From Verrucomicrobiaceae bacterium (GTDB taxonomy: Bacteria; Verrucomicrobiota; Verrucomicrobiia; Verrucomicrobiales; DEV007): 38,085 bases of DNA. The notes below the pieces were generated by a model, which made no database searches, was not told the DNA's origin, and saw only the letters and a list, made by a program, of their open reading frames with translations. The translations under genes and the position numbers were made by a program. This document shows, piece by piece, positions 8,701 to 16,688 of this stretch (the first letter of the stretch is position 1; the number at the start of each line of letters is the position of its first letter). The DNA lies in the NCBI GenBank assembly GCA_009936795.1, contig JAACDM010000253.1, positions 1-38,085 of the forward strand. Reading direction: 5' to 3'.

Positions 8701-11700
8701 TTCATGGGAGCGGATACCGCACTTCGATTGGAAGGACGAGCGAAGCTTCTAAACAATAAGTTTCAGGACTGTTGGACAGGTATTCAGCTAAACGGTGGCG
8801 AACTATTAATCGCCAATCAGCTTTTCTTAGGTGTCAATCAAGTCATCCACTACACCGACGCATCGAAGGTGACCCTTGAGCACAGTGTGATTCACGATGC
8901 CGAACAACTAATCGGCGGCACCGATACTAAGATCCAGGCATTCATTGCGAACAACATTTTTACTGAACTCAGCCAAGCCATTTCGGATGCAATTCTCGAA
9001 GAAAGCTTTGTGCAATTCACACACAATTTCTTCGATCCTGCCATTGCCGCAACACTGAAGACGACAAGCGTTCGTCCAGGCGTCGTCATTTCGGGTATAG
9101 ACCCGAACTACAATTCAAACTTCACGCTCGCTGCGAGTTCGCTTGGAATCGGCAGAGGAACTCATGGTGACAACCTCGGACTCGTTGACCGTGATCAGCC
9201 AGCTATTCTTGGAGTACCTCTTTCAAAAACCTCTTCCCGTAGTCAATTCATCAGCTTCTACGGCAGTGGCTGGGAGCAAGTTGAGTATCGACTCGACAAT
9301 GGCGACTGGAACAAGATTCCCATTTCATGGCTTCCATCAGAACCCGGATCGTTCCGCGAAGCCTTCCTCGTTCTCCAGGAGCTTTCAGATGGCCTACCCC
9401 AGCTCGACTATAGAAAAGATGCCGATGCCTCCATTGGAACGCTCCACTGGACCGTAGGACAAACAATACCGAGTATTGTCATTAACGAGATTTCCGCCAC
9501 CAACGAGGTCACAGATATTGACGGAGCCTTTCCAGACTGGGTCGAACTACACAATCCCGGCACCCAATCCATAAAACTCACTGGGTTTCAACTTGGTGGC
9601 GATGGTGACGATCGCTTGATTCTACCGAAAGACACGAAAATCCGAGGGGGGCATTACTTGGTACTACCATTGCAGCCAACCAATAACCATGGATTTGCCC
9701 TGGACCGAGATGGCGAAACTCTAACTCTCTACGATTCACAAGGTCGCATCGTGGACCGTATCACCTTTGGCCGACAACTCTCGACCCACACACTTGGGCG
9801 ATTGCCAGCCAATCCTAACATTTGGGCTCTTGGCACGCCAACTCCCAACAATCTGAATCGCTCCGCCCTCGTCGCCTCGACTACTGAAGCTCGCTTTAAC
9901 GAGTGGTACGTTGCTGCAGGAGTCGCCTACCAAGAAGACTTCATCGAGCTTGCCAACGCCGCACCCCTTCCGATCGACATTTCGGAACTCGCCATCAAAT
10001 CCTCACAGACTTACCGTCTGCCAGCCCATTCGTTTCTCGGAGCCGATGATTTTTACAGACTCACGTCAGACGATCTAGGATTTGGATTGGATCCGTGGTT
10101 CGGCATGGCCTCACTCCAACTTCCCTCAACGGGAGAGTTGGTGGACCAGATCTTCTGGCAAGGCGAACACTCAGAGGCGAGCACCGGAAGAATTCCAAAC
10201 GCCACCGGTGTGGCCATTGCACTTATGAGGCCTTCTCCCGGTCAATCGAATGCAAACTCCGTTCGAGATCCACTCATCGATCTCCGAATTTCGGAAATTC
10301 ATTATCGCCCATGGGCAGGCCAAGCAGAGTGGCTTGAGCTATTAAACGTAGGTTCCGACTCGCTTGATCTAGAAGGATTGGAGTTCTCATCGGGGATTAA
10401 ATTCTCGTTTACCGCAATCACAATCGCACCTCAAGAGCGTATTCTGCTAGTGTCAGACAAGGCGGTCTTCCGCGCTCATTACGGAAATGCACCGCGTATC
10501 GCAGGAGTCTTTGCAGGTAGACTAGATAACGCGGGTGAGCGTTTCGCGGTCCGCCGCGCCGGAGACGTTTCGCCTTCTATACTTGCAACCGGCTACAATC
10601 CAAACTGGTACCCGCTTACCAATGGCCTCGGCTTCACTCTAGTACCTCGCAGCGAATCTCGCCGTATGAGCGAAGACCGTGAGGACTGGCAAGCGGGAAC
10701 GGTGCCCGGCGGTACACCAGGGGCGCCTGAACCACCATTTATCTATTCTAGCAGTGAAACGACGACCATCATTGGTGACTTCCTCATCCACCAAATCGAG
10801 GCACTAAACGAACCTTCGATCTACGCAGCTACAAACCTTCCCCCAGGCCTTACCTTGGATCCAGACCTCGGTGTCATCTCTGGTGCTCCTGAAGAGTTTG
10901 GCACCTTCCTTGTCACCATCAGCGCGACGAACGGCACAGGCAGGAGCGACCACCCCTGGGTCTTGCAAGTCGCGTCATCGGGGCCCTTCGCTCAGCTCCG
11001 GTGGGAGATGTTGCCCGCCTCCGCCACTCAGAATCTACCTTTTCAAGCCACCATCTCGGCTCGCGATGCGATTGGACGACTCGTTCGCGATCCCCCAGGA
11101 GAGATAACGCTCACGGCAGCCGTTGATCGAGGAGACGGGCCACCTGTCCTCATCAATGAGATTCGAGATTCAGGCACAGACGGACTCACGGTGACTAAAC
11201 TCGACCGTAACGTCAATACCACAGGCTGGAGAATTCTGCTCAATGCCGCGGCGGATCGCGACATCAATGCTGTTCATGGAATCAACTCGCCAGGTCGCGT
11301 GTTAGATCTTCCACCAGATTTCACTCGATTAGATCTCCCAGAAAATCAGTTGGGATTTAATCTTCAATGGACAGATGATCCTCCAAGTGACCGCCGGGGT
11401 GGCCAGCGCGGATGGGCGCTGATCATCAATGACGTTAACGAGGCTGTCGACTTTGTGATCTGGGGCTACACTGAAGAAGAGTTCTCACACTGGGCTCCAA
11501 GCGATGACACTGGCGCACCCATCGTGGGAGATCTCTGGACGCGTGCTGCGGTCATCCATCCAGGGGACTTTGGTCTCACCTTGGCAAGGTCAACGGCCAC
11601 GGATACAGATTCAGCGCTCGATTGGCTATGGCTACCAAGAAATGGTGTTCCTCGTATTGAAGGCCCCAGTGTCAGGCAGGAAGCTTTCGATATAGCACTA

Positions 11701-12474
11701 ACGGAATCCGATCAACTCTCGACTAGTGTTTGGCTTCTAACCATGCAAAGCAATGACTTCAGTTCAGGCGTAAGCCTAACGGCTACCGAAATACTTTCTG
11801 GATTCCAGGCGACATCCTCTCCCTTCCAGGTCCTTCCGTCTGGTCCTCCCAAACTCCCTGCTGCCTTGAACCTGCAAGTTGTCGCAGGTCAGCCCGTTGC
11901 CCTGCCCTTTCTCTCTCATCCCCTCAACGAAACATTGGAGATCGACGAAGGCGGGAAACTTATTCTCGATGGACAGCGAATTCTAGCACAAGTCGATACA
12001 CCGGGACAACGTCAGCTTGCCATCGTTGGGCGCAATGCGGTGGGTGAGAGTGCCACGCTAATCGACTTCACCGTATTAGCCGATACAGATCAAGATGGCC
12101 TTCCCGATCTGTGGGAGGCCAGTTTTTCGCAATCAGATCCATCAGCCGATCCTGACAACGACGGCGTCAACAACTTAACAGAGTTCCTCGCTAAGACCGT
12201 GCCTACCGACAGAACTTCATTTCCCTACCTTACGACGATTCAGCCTCGAGATAGCGACATCACTCTCGGCTGGCAAGGTCCGCCAGCCAGAACTGGCATC
12301 TACACTGTCGAGTCTGGCCAAATGGTTCAAGGGCACCTTATTTGGACCCCACTCCACGAAGGCTGGATTCTCTCCGAGGAAGGCGAATCTAGCTTCACGT
12401 TTACGCCAAGTCATAGGCTTCTCCCCGACGCCCGTCTGCTGCGCGTGCGCGTCTGGGAAAACGGTGTGAAATGA
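5767..12474 (+). CDS. Giant secreted CotH / lamin-tail-domain / beta-helix protein
   Basis: The 2235-residue protein starts at TTG 5767, which yields a clean signal peptide (KPHFIRLTLSFAFFSLLI, cleaved after VWAQ). The longer frame from GTG 5695 would run through the hairpin. Domains in order, numbered from TTG 5767: lamin-tail-like domain (~27-145, IIVSEIMFHP); Ig-like segment; CotH kinase-fold domain (~316-650) with RHRGNGSRSRNPRSFKL and the metal/ATP-site-like LLPHDLDTIFGLG; a right-handed beta-helix-like region (~805-1105, starting near PSGITLTLSQGTTLNF); three further lamin-tail-like units (~1235, ~1375, ~1500); a putative-Ig segment (LPPGLTLDPDLGVISG, ~1690); and a calcium-binding DTDQDGLPDLWEASF repeat (~2107). 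In spores CotH phosphorylates coat proteins. In Verrucomicrobia and Planctomycetes such exported multidomain proteins are common but uncharacterised. An extracellular or cell-surface role is inferred. The intact 6.7-kb frame is evidence for good sequence quality. Confidence 0.9.
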   Translation: MKPHFIRLTLSFAFFSLLITSSVWAQIIVSEIMFHPRHVNEKEPVAQECVELWNRSSESISLAEWKFDRGIHFTLPDIEIPADGMVVIAADPTAEVFSDIAHLLGPWTGRLSNRGERIRLLNATGDTIDEVHYADQGDWAARRQIDLLGQASWEWVAPSDGDGYSLELVDAHLPNANGQNWKSSLVDGGTPGNRNSREATDTAPIVANVQHHPAVPTARERVIVRAEFASRPNDVISATLHYRASSFEPGPFRTSPMFAETSGSYAATIPPYPDKTVIEFYVAAGVGQTSRTWPAPSNEDGSQSANALYQVDDEFEPSDQPYYRIVMTVPEDARFRPNAFPSRSDAQMNATFITTRRGDTSIRYQAGLRHRGNGSRSRNPRSFKLSLPSDNAWRSLTSLNLVSQYNYLQTFGLHLFKVAQLPSPEAIFVQLRLNGINYATEGNRFNVHYGSYAHIQPLNGEFVDKAFPSDSRGDLYKKVSANPNRDRKRWGVHFEDQVVYNTPKWHVADQWTKETNGSANDWTRFQEFIVTINETPPQVYVETVSEVINIEQWVRWFALMNLLNNNETNLSHGIDDDYSIYQGASDPRVVLLPHDLDTIFGLGDTTSNPQATIFQMLDPRFGRGDARVPQLEAFFNHPHIRPLYFQALDDLIETVLNPDSFEPLLDTILAHVPTNLRERIKAFNRARRHHVRSIIDAPLRVNMLDLPFDGERYESTNATIDLSGTVSPRLVDRVVINGQEVVYDRGRGQWYASALPLKEGLNLLRIDAMTQSAEVFSSQTIAIKTPIESGNTLSGRLTENTILSSAEGIYRVIDDLIVPSGITLTLSQGTTLNFANDVQLIVAGGTLLVNGTESRPVTLSGLTDRFWSGVTLRGPSTNHRLSHLLIQGLHVGLPAITLTDTSLTADHLDLSSHIGLSLSLNRSSIQLSNSSLSWRSLNSTGGPLPNFPLALEQSHLGEVSIIKRPISDTSVITVSGNTFMGADTALRLEGRAKLLNNKFQDCWTGIQLNGGELLIANQLFLGVNQVIHYTDASKVTLEHSVIHDAEQLIGGTDTKIQAFIANNIFTELSQAISDAILEESFVQFTHNFFDPAIAATLKTTSVRPGVVISGIDPNYNSNFTLAASSLGIGRGTHGDNLGLVDRDQPAILGVPLSKTSSRSQFISFYGSGWEQVEYRLDNGDWNKIPISWLPSEPGSFREAFLVLQELSDGLPQLDYRKDADASIGTLHWTVGQTIPSIVINEISATNEVTDIDGAFPDWVELHNPGTQSIKLTGFQLGGDGDDRLILPKDTKIRGGHYLVLPLQPTNNHGFALDRDGETLTLYDSQGRIVDRITFGRQLSTHTLGRLPANPNIWALGTPTPNNLNRSALVASTTEARFNEWYVAAGVAYQEDFIELANAAPLPIDISELAIKSSQTYRLPAHSFLGADDFYRLTSDDLGFGLDPWFGMASLQLPSTGELVDQIFWQGEHSEASTGRIPNATGVAIALMRPSPGQSNANSVRDPLIDLRISEIHYRPWAGQAEWLELLNVGSDSLDLEGLEFSSGIKFSFTAITIAPQERILLVSDKAVFRAHYGNAPRIAGVFAGRLDNAGERFAVRRAGDVSPSILATGYNPNWYPLTNGLGFTLVPRSESRRMSEDREDWQAGTVPGGTPGAPEPPFIYSSSETTTIIGDFLIHQIEALNEPSIYAATNLPPGLTLDPDLGVISGAPEEFGTFLVTISATNGTGRSDHPWVLQVASSGPFAQLRWEMLPASATQNLPFQATISARDAIGRLVRDPPGEITLTAAVDRGDGPPVLINEIRDSGTDGLTVTKLDRNVNTTGWRILLNAAADRDINAVHGINSPGRVLDLPPDFTRLDLPENQLGFNLQWTDDPPSDRRGGQRGWALIINDVNEAVDFVIWGYTEEEFSHWAPSDDTGAPIVGDLWTRAAVIHPGDFGLTLARSTATDTDSALDWLWLPRNGVPRIEGPSVRQEAFDIALTESDQLSTSVWLLTMQSNDFSSGVSLTATEILSGFQATSSPFQVLPSGPPKLPAALNLQVVAGQPVALPFLSHPLNETLEIDEGGKLILDGQRILAQVDTPGQRQLAIVGRNAVGESATLIDFTVLADTDQDGLPDLWEASFSQSDPSADPDNDGVNNLTEFLAKTVPTDRTSFPYLTTIQPRDSDITLGWQGPPARTGIYTVESGQMVQGHLIWTPLHEGWILSEEGESSFTFTPSHRLLPDARLLRVRVWENGVK

Positions 12475-12503
12475 TCAGGAATCGGTGTTATTTCTAACCT
12501 ACC

Positions 12504-13589
12504 TTGGCTAAACTTCCCTCTTCCGTTCAACTTCAGAGCTACAGTAGAGACACACGTCTTCTCTTTCGACTGTTTATCGCCATATGTGTGGTCTTCACTA
12601 TCGTCGCCTACTTCTCGGTAGGCACCCTTCCGGAATTGTTCCCCGACCATAAAGCCCAGCTGGGCAACGCTGGCCATCTGATCGAGCAGGGGCTTGTTGA
12701 TAAGAGCTGGGGCGAGGTTTTTCATGGTCTCCACTTCTTCAAAATTGGCGGGGGGCATCCTGTCATATGGAGCCTTACCTTCCTACTCACGGCTTTGTGG
12801 TTCACCATATTAGCAAAGATTACCTTCAACACCTTTAGCCTCCGCACCTTTGTCTTCGGCACTGTGGCAATACTTCTAGGGTTTTTAAGCACAGCCGTTA
12901 CGTTGGTTTCGGCGATATGGCACACAGACATTCAGGGATTCTCGCCCGGAATAGATCGGATTCAGAACTTGTGGTTTTACATTGCTAGTGTCGGCTTCCG
13001 AGAGGAAACGATCAAGCTGATCTTCTTCCTACCTCTCACCCCGCTTCTCTATCGGACTCGCAATCCTGCACTCATTCTGTTCACGGCCAGTTGCATCGGC
13101 CTCGGATTCGCAGCCCAAGAGAACACGATCTATCTGGGTGCCAGCACCCTGAGCCGATGTGTCACGGCAAACTTCCTCCACATCGCCCTAACCGGCACAC
13201 TGGGGTATGCGTTTTGCCGCTTTCTTTACACTCCCAAGAAAGAGTGGGACCGACTCATTGCTACTTATCTCGGCGTCATCTTCATTCATGGCCTCTACGA
13301 TCATCTCGCTACTGGTGGTGAAGGTGCCTCCATCTTCGTAATCATCGTATTTGCCTACACATGCTACTACTTCTTCGATCTAGTGGCGAAGCACTGCAAC
13401 GCAAAGCGTCAACCTATCTCACCACTTGCCATCTTCACGTTAGGGTGTGCAATTATCTTTGGGTCTTCGTTTGTTGCCTTGGCAACAGGCGTGCCTACCT
13501 TTCACATCGCCGTCACCTCAGCAGCGCCCGACCTTCTCGGGAGTGCCATGTTGATGTTTATCTACATCAATCGCTTGCGGGACGCCTAA
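12504..13589 (+). CDS. PrsW family intramembrane metalloprotease
   Basis: This 361-residue multi-helix membrane protein carries all the catalytic motifs of the PrsW/CPBP-related glutamic/metal protease group: REETIKL (EExxK, ~165), GFAAQENTIY (~195), ANFLHIALTGTLGY (a helix with His, ~215) and IHGLYDHL (HxxxD, ~260). PrsW cleaves the membrane anti-sigma factor RsiW in Bacillus by regulated intramembrane proteolysis. The target here is unknown, and the only single-pass candidate nearby is the 5228-5623 protein. The start is TTG 12504, 29 bases after the CotH stop. No in-frame ATG precedes the first hydrophobic segment. Its last 23 bases overlap the convergent membrane-protein gene on the other strand. 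Confidence 0.88.
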   Translation: MAKLPSSVQLQSYSRDTRLLFRLFIAICVVFTIVAYFSVGTLPELFPDHKAQLGNAGHLIEQGLVDKSWGEVFHGLHFFKIGGGHPVIWSLTFLLTALWFTILAKITFNTFSLRTFVFGTVAILLGFLSTAVTLVSAIWHTDIQGFSPGIDRIQNLWFYIASVGFREETIKLIFFLPLTPLLYRTRNPALILFTASCIGLGFAAQENTIYLGASTLSRCVTANFLHIALTGTLGYAFCRFLYTPKKEWDRLIATYLGVIFIHGLYDHLATGGEGASIFVIIVFAYTCYYFFDLVAKHCNAKRQPISPLAIFTLGCAIIFGSSFVALATGVPTFHIAVTSAAPDLLGSAMLMFIYINRLRDA

Positions 13590-14142
13590 CCAAGGCACGT
13601 ATCGCTGAAGCTCCAATGATTCCGATTCCAATCAACTCGAAGAGCCAATTCATGCGGAAGCCCATAATACGGAAATTGATCAGTCGATCCATCTGAAAAA
13701 AGGAAGAAGCTCGCGTGATCACAAAGAGAGCCAGCACAAGGAAACCGAACATCGCCAAGCGATGCGCCTTGAGCACTCCGCCCGCACGCAGGATCGCGAG
13801 CATCAACCCACAACCACCAGCGATGATCCCCGCAAGCACAATCGCCTGAGCCACCCGCCGATTGTCCCACCAACCTTGCGCCTTGGAAATATTCCGCCCG
13901 ACATTTGTCAGCCATGTCTGGACATCGAGCTGCTTGTTGATCCCCAAAGCAAACATCGAAACAGCAAAGAACAGCAAGAGAAGTCGATGAGTCCGCAAGT
14001 GCTCCTGGTATAACATTGGAGCTTGGCGCCACTGTATCCACAGCAACAAGGCCGCTAGGAAATAAGCGCCTACGGTCACCCAGCCCATAACCGTCGGATC
14101 ACCGATCCGAGGGTTCCATTTACGGATGAGAATATCAAGCAT
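13567..14142 (-). CDS. Uncharacterised five-helix integral membrane protein
   Basis: I do not recognise the family with certainty. The 191-residue product begins MLDILIRKWNPRIGDPTVMG and has about five hydrophobic helices: VTVGAYFLAALLLWIQW, LLLLFFAVSMFALGINK, AIVLAGIIAGGCGLMLAIL, LAMFGFLVLALFVIT and LFELIGIGIIGASAIRA. Conserved-looking polar residues sit in the loops (NRRVAQ, RASSFFQMDRLI). Database entries of this general type have sometimes been labelled isopropylmalate isomerase, which the sequence does not support. The 3' end overlaps the convergent prsW-like gene by 23 bp, so both genes end tail to tail. No operon partner is visible. Confidence 0.8.
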   Translation of the reverse strand: MLDILIRKWNPRIGDPTVMGWVTVGAYFLAALLLWIQWRQAPMLYQEHLRTHRLLLLFFAVSMFALGINKQLDVQTWLTNVGRNISKAQGWWDNRRVAQAIVLAGIIAGGCGLMLAILRAGGVLKAHRLAMFGFLVLALFVITRASSFFQMDRLINFRIMGFRMNWLFELIGIGIIGASAIRALVRRPASD

Positions 14143-14285
14143 TGCCTAGCTATTACATCGCCGAGGATCTCATTCGCGCAAGTCAGCTCTCATATCTGCA
14201 CTGATCGACGAAAGCATCCGGGAAATGAATTGCTGATTGCACACTTTGCACCGACCTTTTCTCCTTAACGATCCCAGCCCAAACC

Positions 14286-15167
14286 TTGCCCGATTCAGCT
14301 AGCCCCACCACCCCTGTTGATGTCGTCATTCGTTCTCACAATGACCTTCCTTTGGTCGAGCAGACACTGAATGAACTCGCCAAGCAAGATGCTAAGATCA
14401 GCCTAACAGCGTTCGACAATGCCTCCACCGATGGCACCCGCGAACTGCTAGAGAAACATGGTGCGCATATCCATCACGTTCCCGCCGGCACTTACGTCCC
14501 TGGACGCGTCCTCAACGAAGCTATGGAAGCGACCGAGAACGAGATCGTCGTGTTTATCAACTCAGATTGCGTACCTCAATCTTCTCACGCGGTGAGCTCG
14601 TTAGTGAATGCTATCGAGAATGATACCGAGATCGCTGCCGCCTTCGGCCGTCAGGTCGCGCAACCGGACTGTTGGCCCCTTTACAAGAAGGATACGGAAG
14701 ACACCTATGGAGACGGTTCCCGCCAGAAATACTGGAAGCACTGCTTCTCTATGGCCTTCTCCGCCGTTCGGCGTTCTGTCTGGAACGACCTGCCATTCCG
14801 CACAGATATTCAATATTCTGAAGACATCGACTGGACATGGCGAGCCCGGCAGAAAGGATCTAAAGTCAAGTATGCTGCAGAGGGCGTCGTCATGCACTCT
14901 CACAACTACTCATGGAAGCAGTTCTACAAACGTCAGTTTGGTGAAGGCAAAGCAGATGCCCAAATCTTCACATGGACGCCTTGGGAAAAAAGTTGGTGGC
15001 GCTATTCTGTTCTGCCCTTCGGCCGACAATGCCTCAGTGACCCCCGCTACCTTCTAAAAAATGGCAAGATCCTATCCCTTCCGAGCTCTCCTTACTTCCG
15101 CGCCGCACAACTGTTAGGTAGATGGAACGGTTTTCGCTCGGGCCTAGCGTCGGGGGTGACACCATGA
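14286..15167 (+). CDS. GT2 family glycosyltransferase
   Basis: A 293-residue GT-A fold transferase that moves a sugar from a nucleotide-sugar donor to a lipid- or glycan-linked acceptor on the cytoplasmic face. The N-terminal nucleotide-binding strand is VDVVIRSHNDLPLVEQTL, with FDNASTDGTRELLEKHG next. The DxD-like metal site is VVFINSDCVPQS (~95), and the acceptor/base motif is YSEDIDWTWRARQKG (~180, ED.DW). A C-terminal amphipathic region probably touches the membrane. The start is TTG 14286, because no ATG or GTG precedes the first strand. The stop codon overlaps the ATG of the next gene (ATGA), indicating translational coupling. It is separate from the main polysaccharide locus but likely acts in surface glycan synthesis. 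Confidence 0.9.
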   Translation: MPDSASPTTPVDVVIRSHNDLPLVEQTLNELAKQDAKISLTAFDNASTDGTRELLEKHGAHIHHVPAGTYVPGRVLNEAMEATENEIVVFINSDCVPQSSHAVSSLVNAIENDTEIAAAFGRQVAQPDCWPLYKKDTEDTYGDGSRQKYWKHCFSMAFSAVRRSVWNDLPFRTDIQYSEDIDWTWRARQKGSKVKYAAEGVVMHSHNYSWKQFYKRQFGEGKADAQIFTWTPWEKSWWRYSVLPFGRQCLSDPRYLLKNGKILSLPSSPYFRAAQLLGRWNGFRSGLASGVTP

Positions 15168-16243
15168 CTGTCCCTTCTTACGCTTATCATGGCTCGGAAG
15201 AGTTCAATGCGCGATTCCACGACACCGTTCAGGCTGTAGCAAAAGATGTCGAGGAAGCTCTTGGAGACAATTTGTTAGGGCTTGTTCTTGGTGGCGGTTA
15301 TGGGCGCGGTGAGGGAGCTGTCATCAACGAAGCTGGCGTTGAGCAGCCGTATAATGACCTCGACTTCCTGCTCGTTGTGCAACATCCCGGCGATGTGGAT
15401 CAAGCTACGATCGCACGCATCAAAACCCATCACGAAACGTTAACGCCACTGCATGTCGACTTCACTCAGCCGATGACCGTGCAGGATCTTCAGAAATGGC
15501 CTGCGTGGCTCATGTGGCATGATTTCCTAAATGGCCACATTGTATCGTCCGGCGATCCCCAACTGCTTCACAAGCACGTTCCCAAATCTGTCGCCGGAAC
15601 CTTAGCCCCAATCGAAGCCTGTAGGCTCCTTATCAATCGAGGTGCTGGGCTACTCTGGGCGATGCGAATCGATCGCGGACTGGAAAACAAAGAGGACGCT
15701 GACTTTATCAAGCGCAACTACTGGAAATGCGCGCTCGCTCTGGGCGATGCTCTTCTCATCTCCCACGACTCCTATGCCACGTCCTACAGAGGTCGGGACA
15801 AACGGTTTAAGGAACTTTCCCATAAGTTTGCCGATATTTCAGAGCTAGATATCGTCCCATTCTACGACGACGCGCTACATTTCAAATTCTCGCCTCACGA
15901 AGTCACTAAGCCATTCGACATACTCGAAATGGGCGTGCTCACATCGCGAGTCTTTCTCTACATTGAGCAGCGCCGTTTCAAACGTAGCTGGGCGGATCAC
16001 CAAGCCTATGCAAAGTGGAAGGGCCTTCGTGAACCCGAGGAACATGTCCCCTCGAAGTGGACCCGAAATCTCTACAAGGCCTATCGGTTAGGTGAATACG
16101 GATGGCGTTATCCTATCGAATCCGTGTATCGAGCACTTCCTGGCCTTCTCTACAATACAAAACGACCTGGTTGGGAACACGAGTCTGACCGCTGCCTCCA
16201 ATTGTGGAAAGGTCTCATGGGTGTCCCCATCAACGAACACTAA
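15164..16243 (+). CDS. Nucleotidyltransferase-fold protein coupled to GT2
   Basis: The 359-residue product has the signature of the polymerase-beta/MNT-type nucleotidyltransferase fold: LVLGGGYGRGEGAV (residues 40-53, the GG/GS strand-turn), two acidic residues in YNDLDFLLVV (D65, D67), and a third acidic position in LHVDFTQ. The rest is largely helical and may bind the substrate. I take ATG 15164 rather than 15122 because it forms a 4-base ATGA overlap with the GT2 stop, and the extra 14 residues would simply be an overlapping frame. Families with this fold add nucleotides to sugars, antibiotics, proteins or RNA. The target is unknown. Tight coupling to a glycosyltransferase suggests modification of a glycan or its precursor, which is an inference. 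Confidence 0.7.
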   Translation: MTVPSYAYHGSEEFNARFHDTVQAVAKDVEEALGDNLLGLVLGGGYGRGEGAVINEAGVEQPYNDLDFLLVVQHPGDVDQATIARIKTHHETLTPLHVDFTQPMTVQDLQKWPAWLMWHDFLNGHIVSSGDPQLLHKHVPKSVAGTLAPIEACRLLINRGAGLLWAMRIDRGLENKEDADFIKRNYWKCALALGDALLISHDSYATSYRGRDKRFKELSHKFADISELDIVPFYDDALHFKFSPHEVTKPFDILEMGVLTSRVFLYIEQRRFKRSWADHQAYAKWKGLREPEEHVPSKWTRNLYKAYRLGEYGWRYPIESVYRALPGLLYNTKRPGWEHESDRCLQLWKGLMGVPINEH

Positions 16244-16283
16244 GACCTTGATACAATCCCGCTGAATTGAGAGGGTTCCATGT

Positions 16284-16688
16284 ATGCACCGCTGCGCGTC
16301 TCTACTCACGGCCATTGCTCTCACATGGCTATGCCAGTGCCAATCTCTTCCCTCTGACTACGTCCGAAATCCTAACCAGTGGCGTACGTCCACACCACCG
16401 GAAAGTACCACGGTCTTCACACACGCTCCAGCCATGTCTCGAGAAGTCGGTCCGGTTTCAGCAAACCGCCCTCTGAGTGGCAATTGGAAACACGTCGTGA
16501 AGAAGATGAAGGAACAAGCCGCCGGCATGGGGGCAAACGCCATCATTGTCCCCCGGCTAGCCGCCTACGATCGGGCTGCCCTACCAGAAGCCTATCTTGG
16601 AGAAGGAGGCGCATTCTCTCCAGGGCCTCCTTCACGCCAGTTAAAAATGAGCCCCCGCGCGCAAGGGCTCGCCATCCACTTACCATAA
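16284..16688 (+). CDS. Small exported, possibly lipid-anchored protein
   Basis: The 134-residue product begins with a short hydrophobic leader (MHRCASLLTAIALTWLCQCQ) containing two cysteines that could serve as a lipobox, although the residues before them (WLC, CQC) fit the consensus poorly. The middle contains KKMKEQAAGMGANAIIVPRL, similar in style to small periplasmic proteins with an alpha-beta unit that ends in a GANAI(I/V) strand (YbjQ-like or DUF4156-like). The C-terminus is proline-rich. Its TAA is immediately followed by the ATG of the SMP-30 gene, so the two are probably translated together. Function is unknown. Confidence 0.62.
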   Translation: MHRCASLLTAIALTWLCQCQSLPSDYVRNPNQWRTSTPPESTTVFTHAPAMSREVGPVSANRPLSGNWKHVVKKMKEQAAGMGANAIIVPRLAAYDRAALPEAYLGEGGAFSPGPPSRQLKMSPRAQGLAIHLP

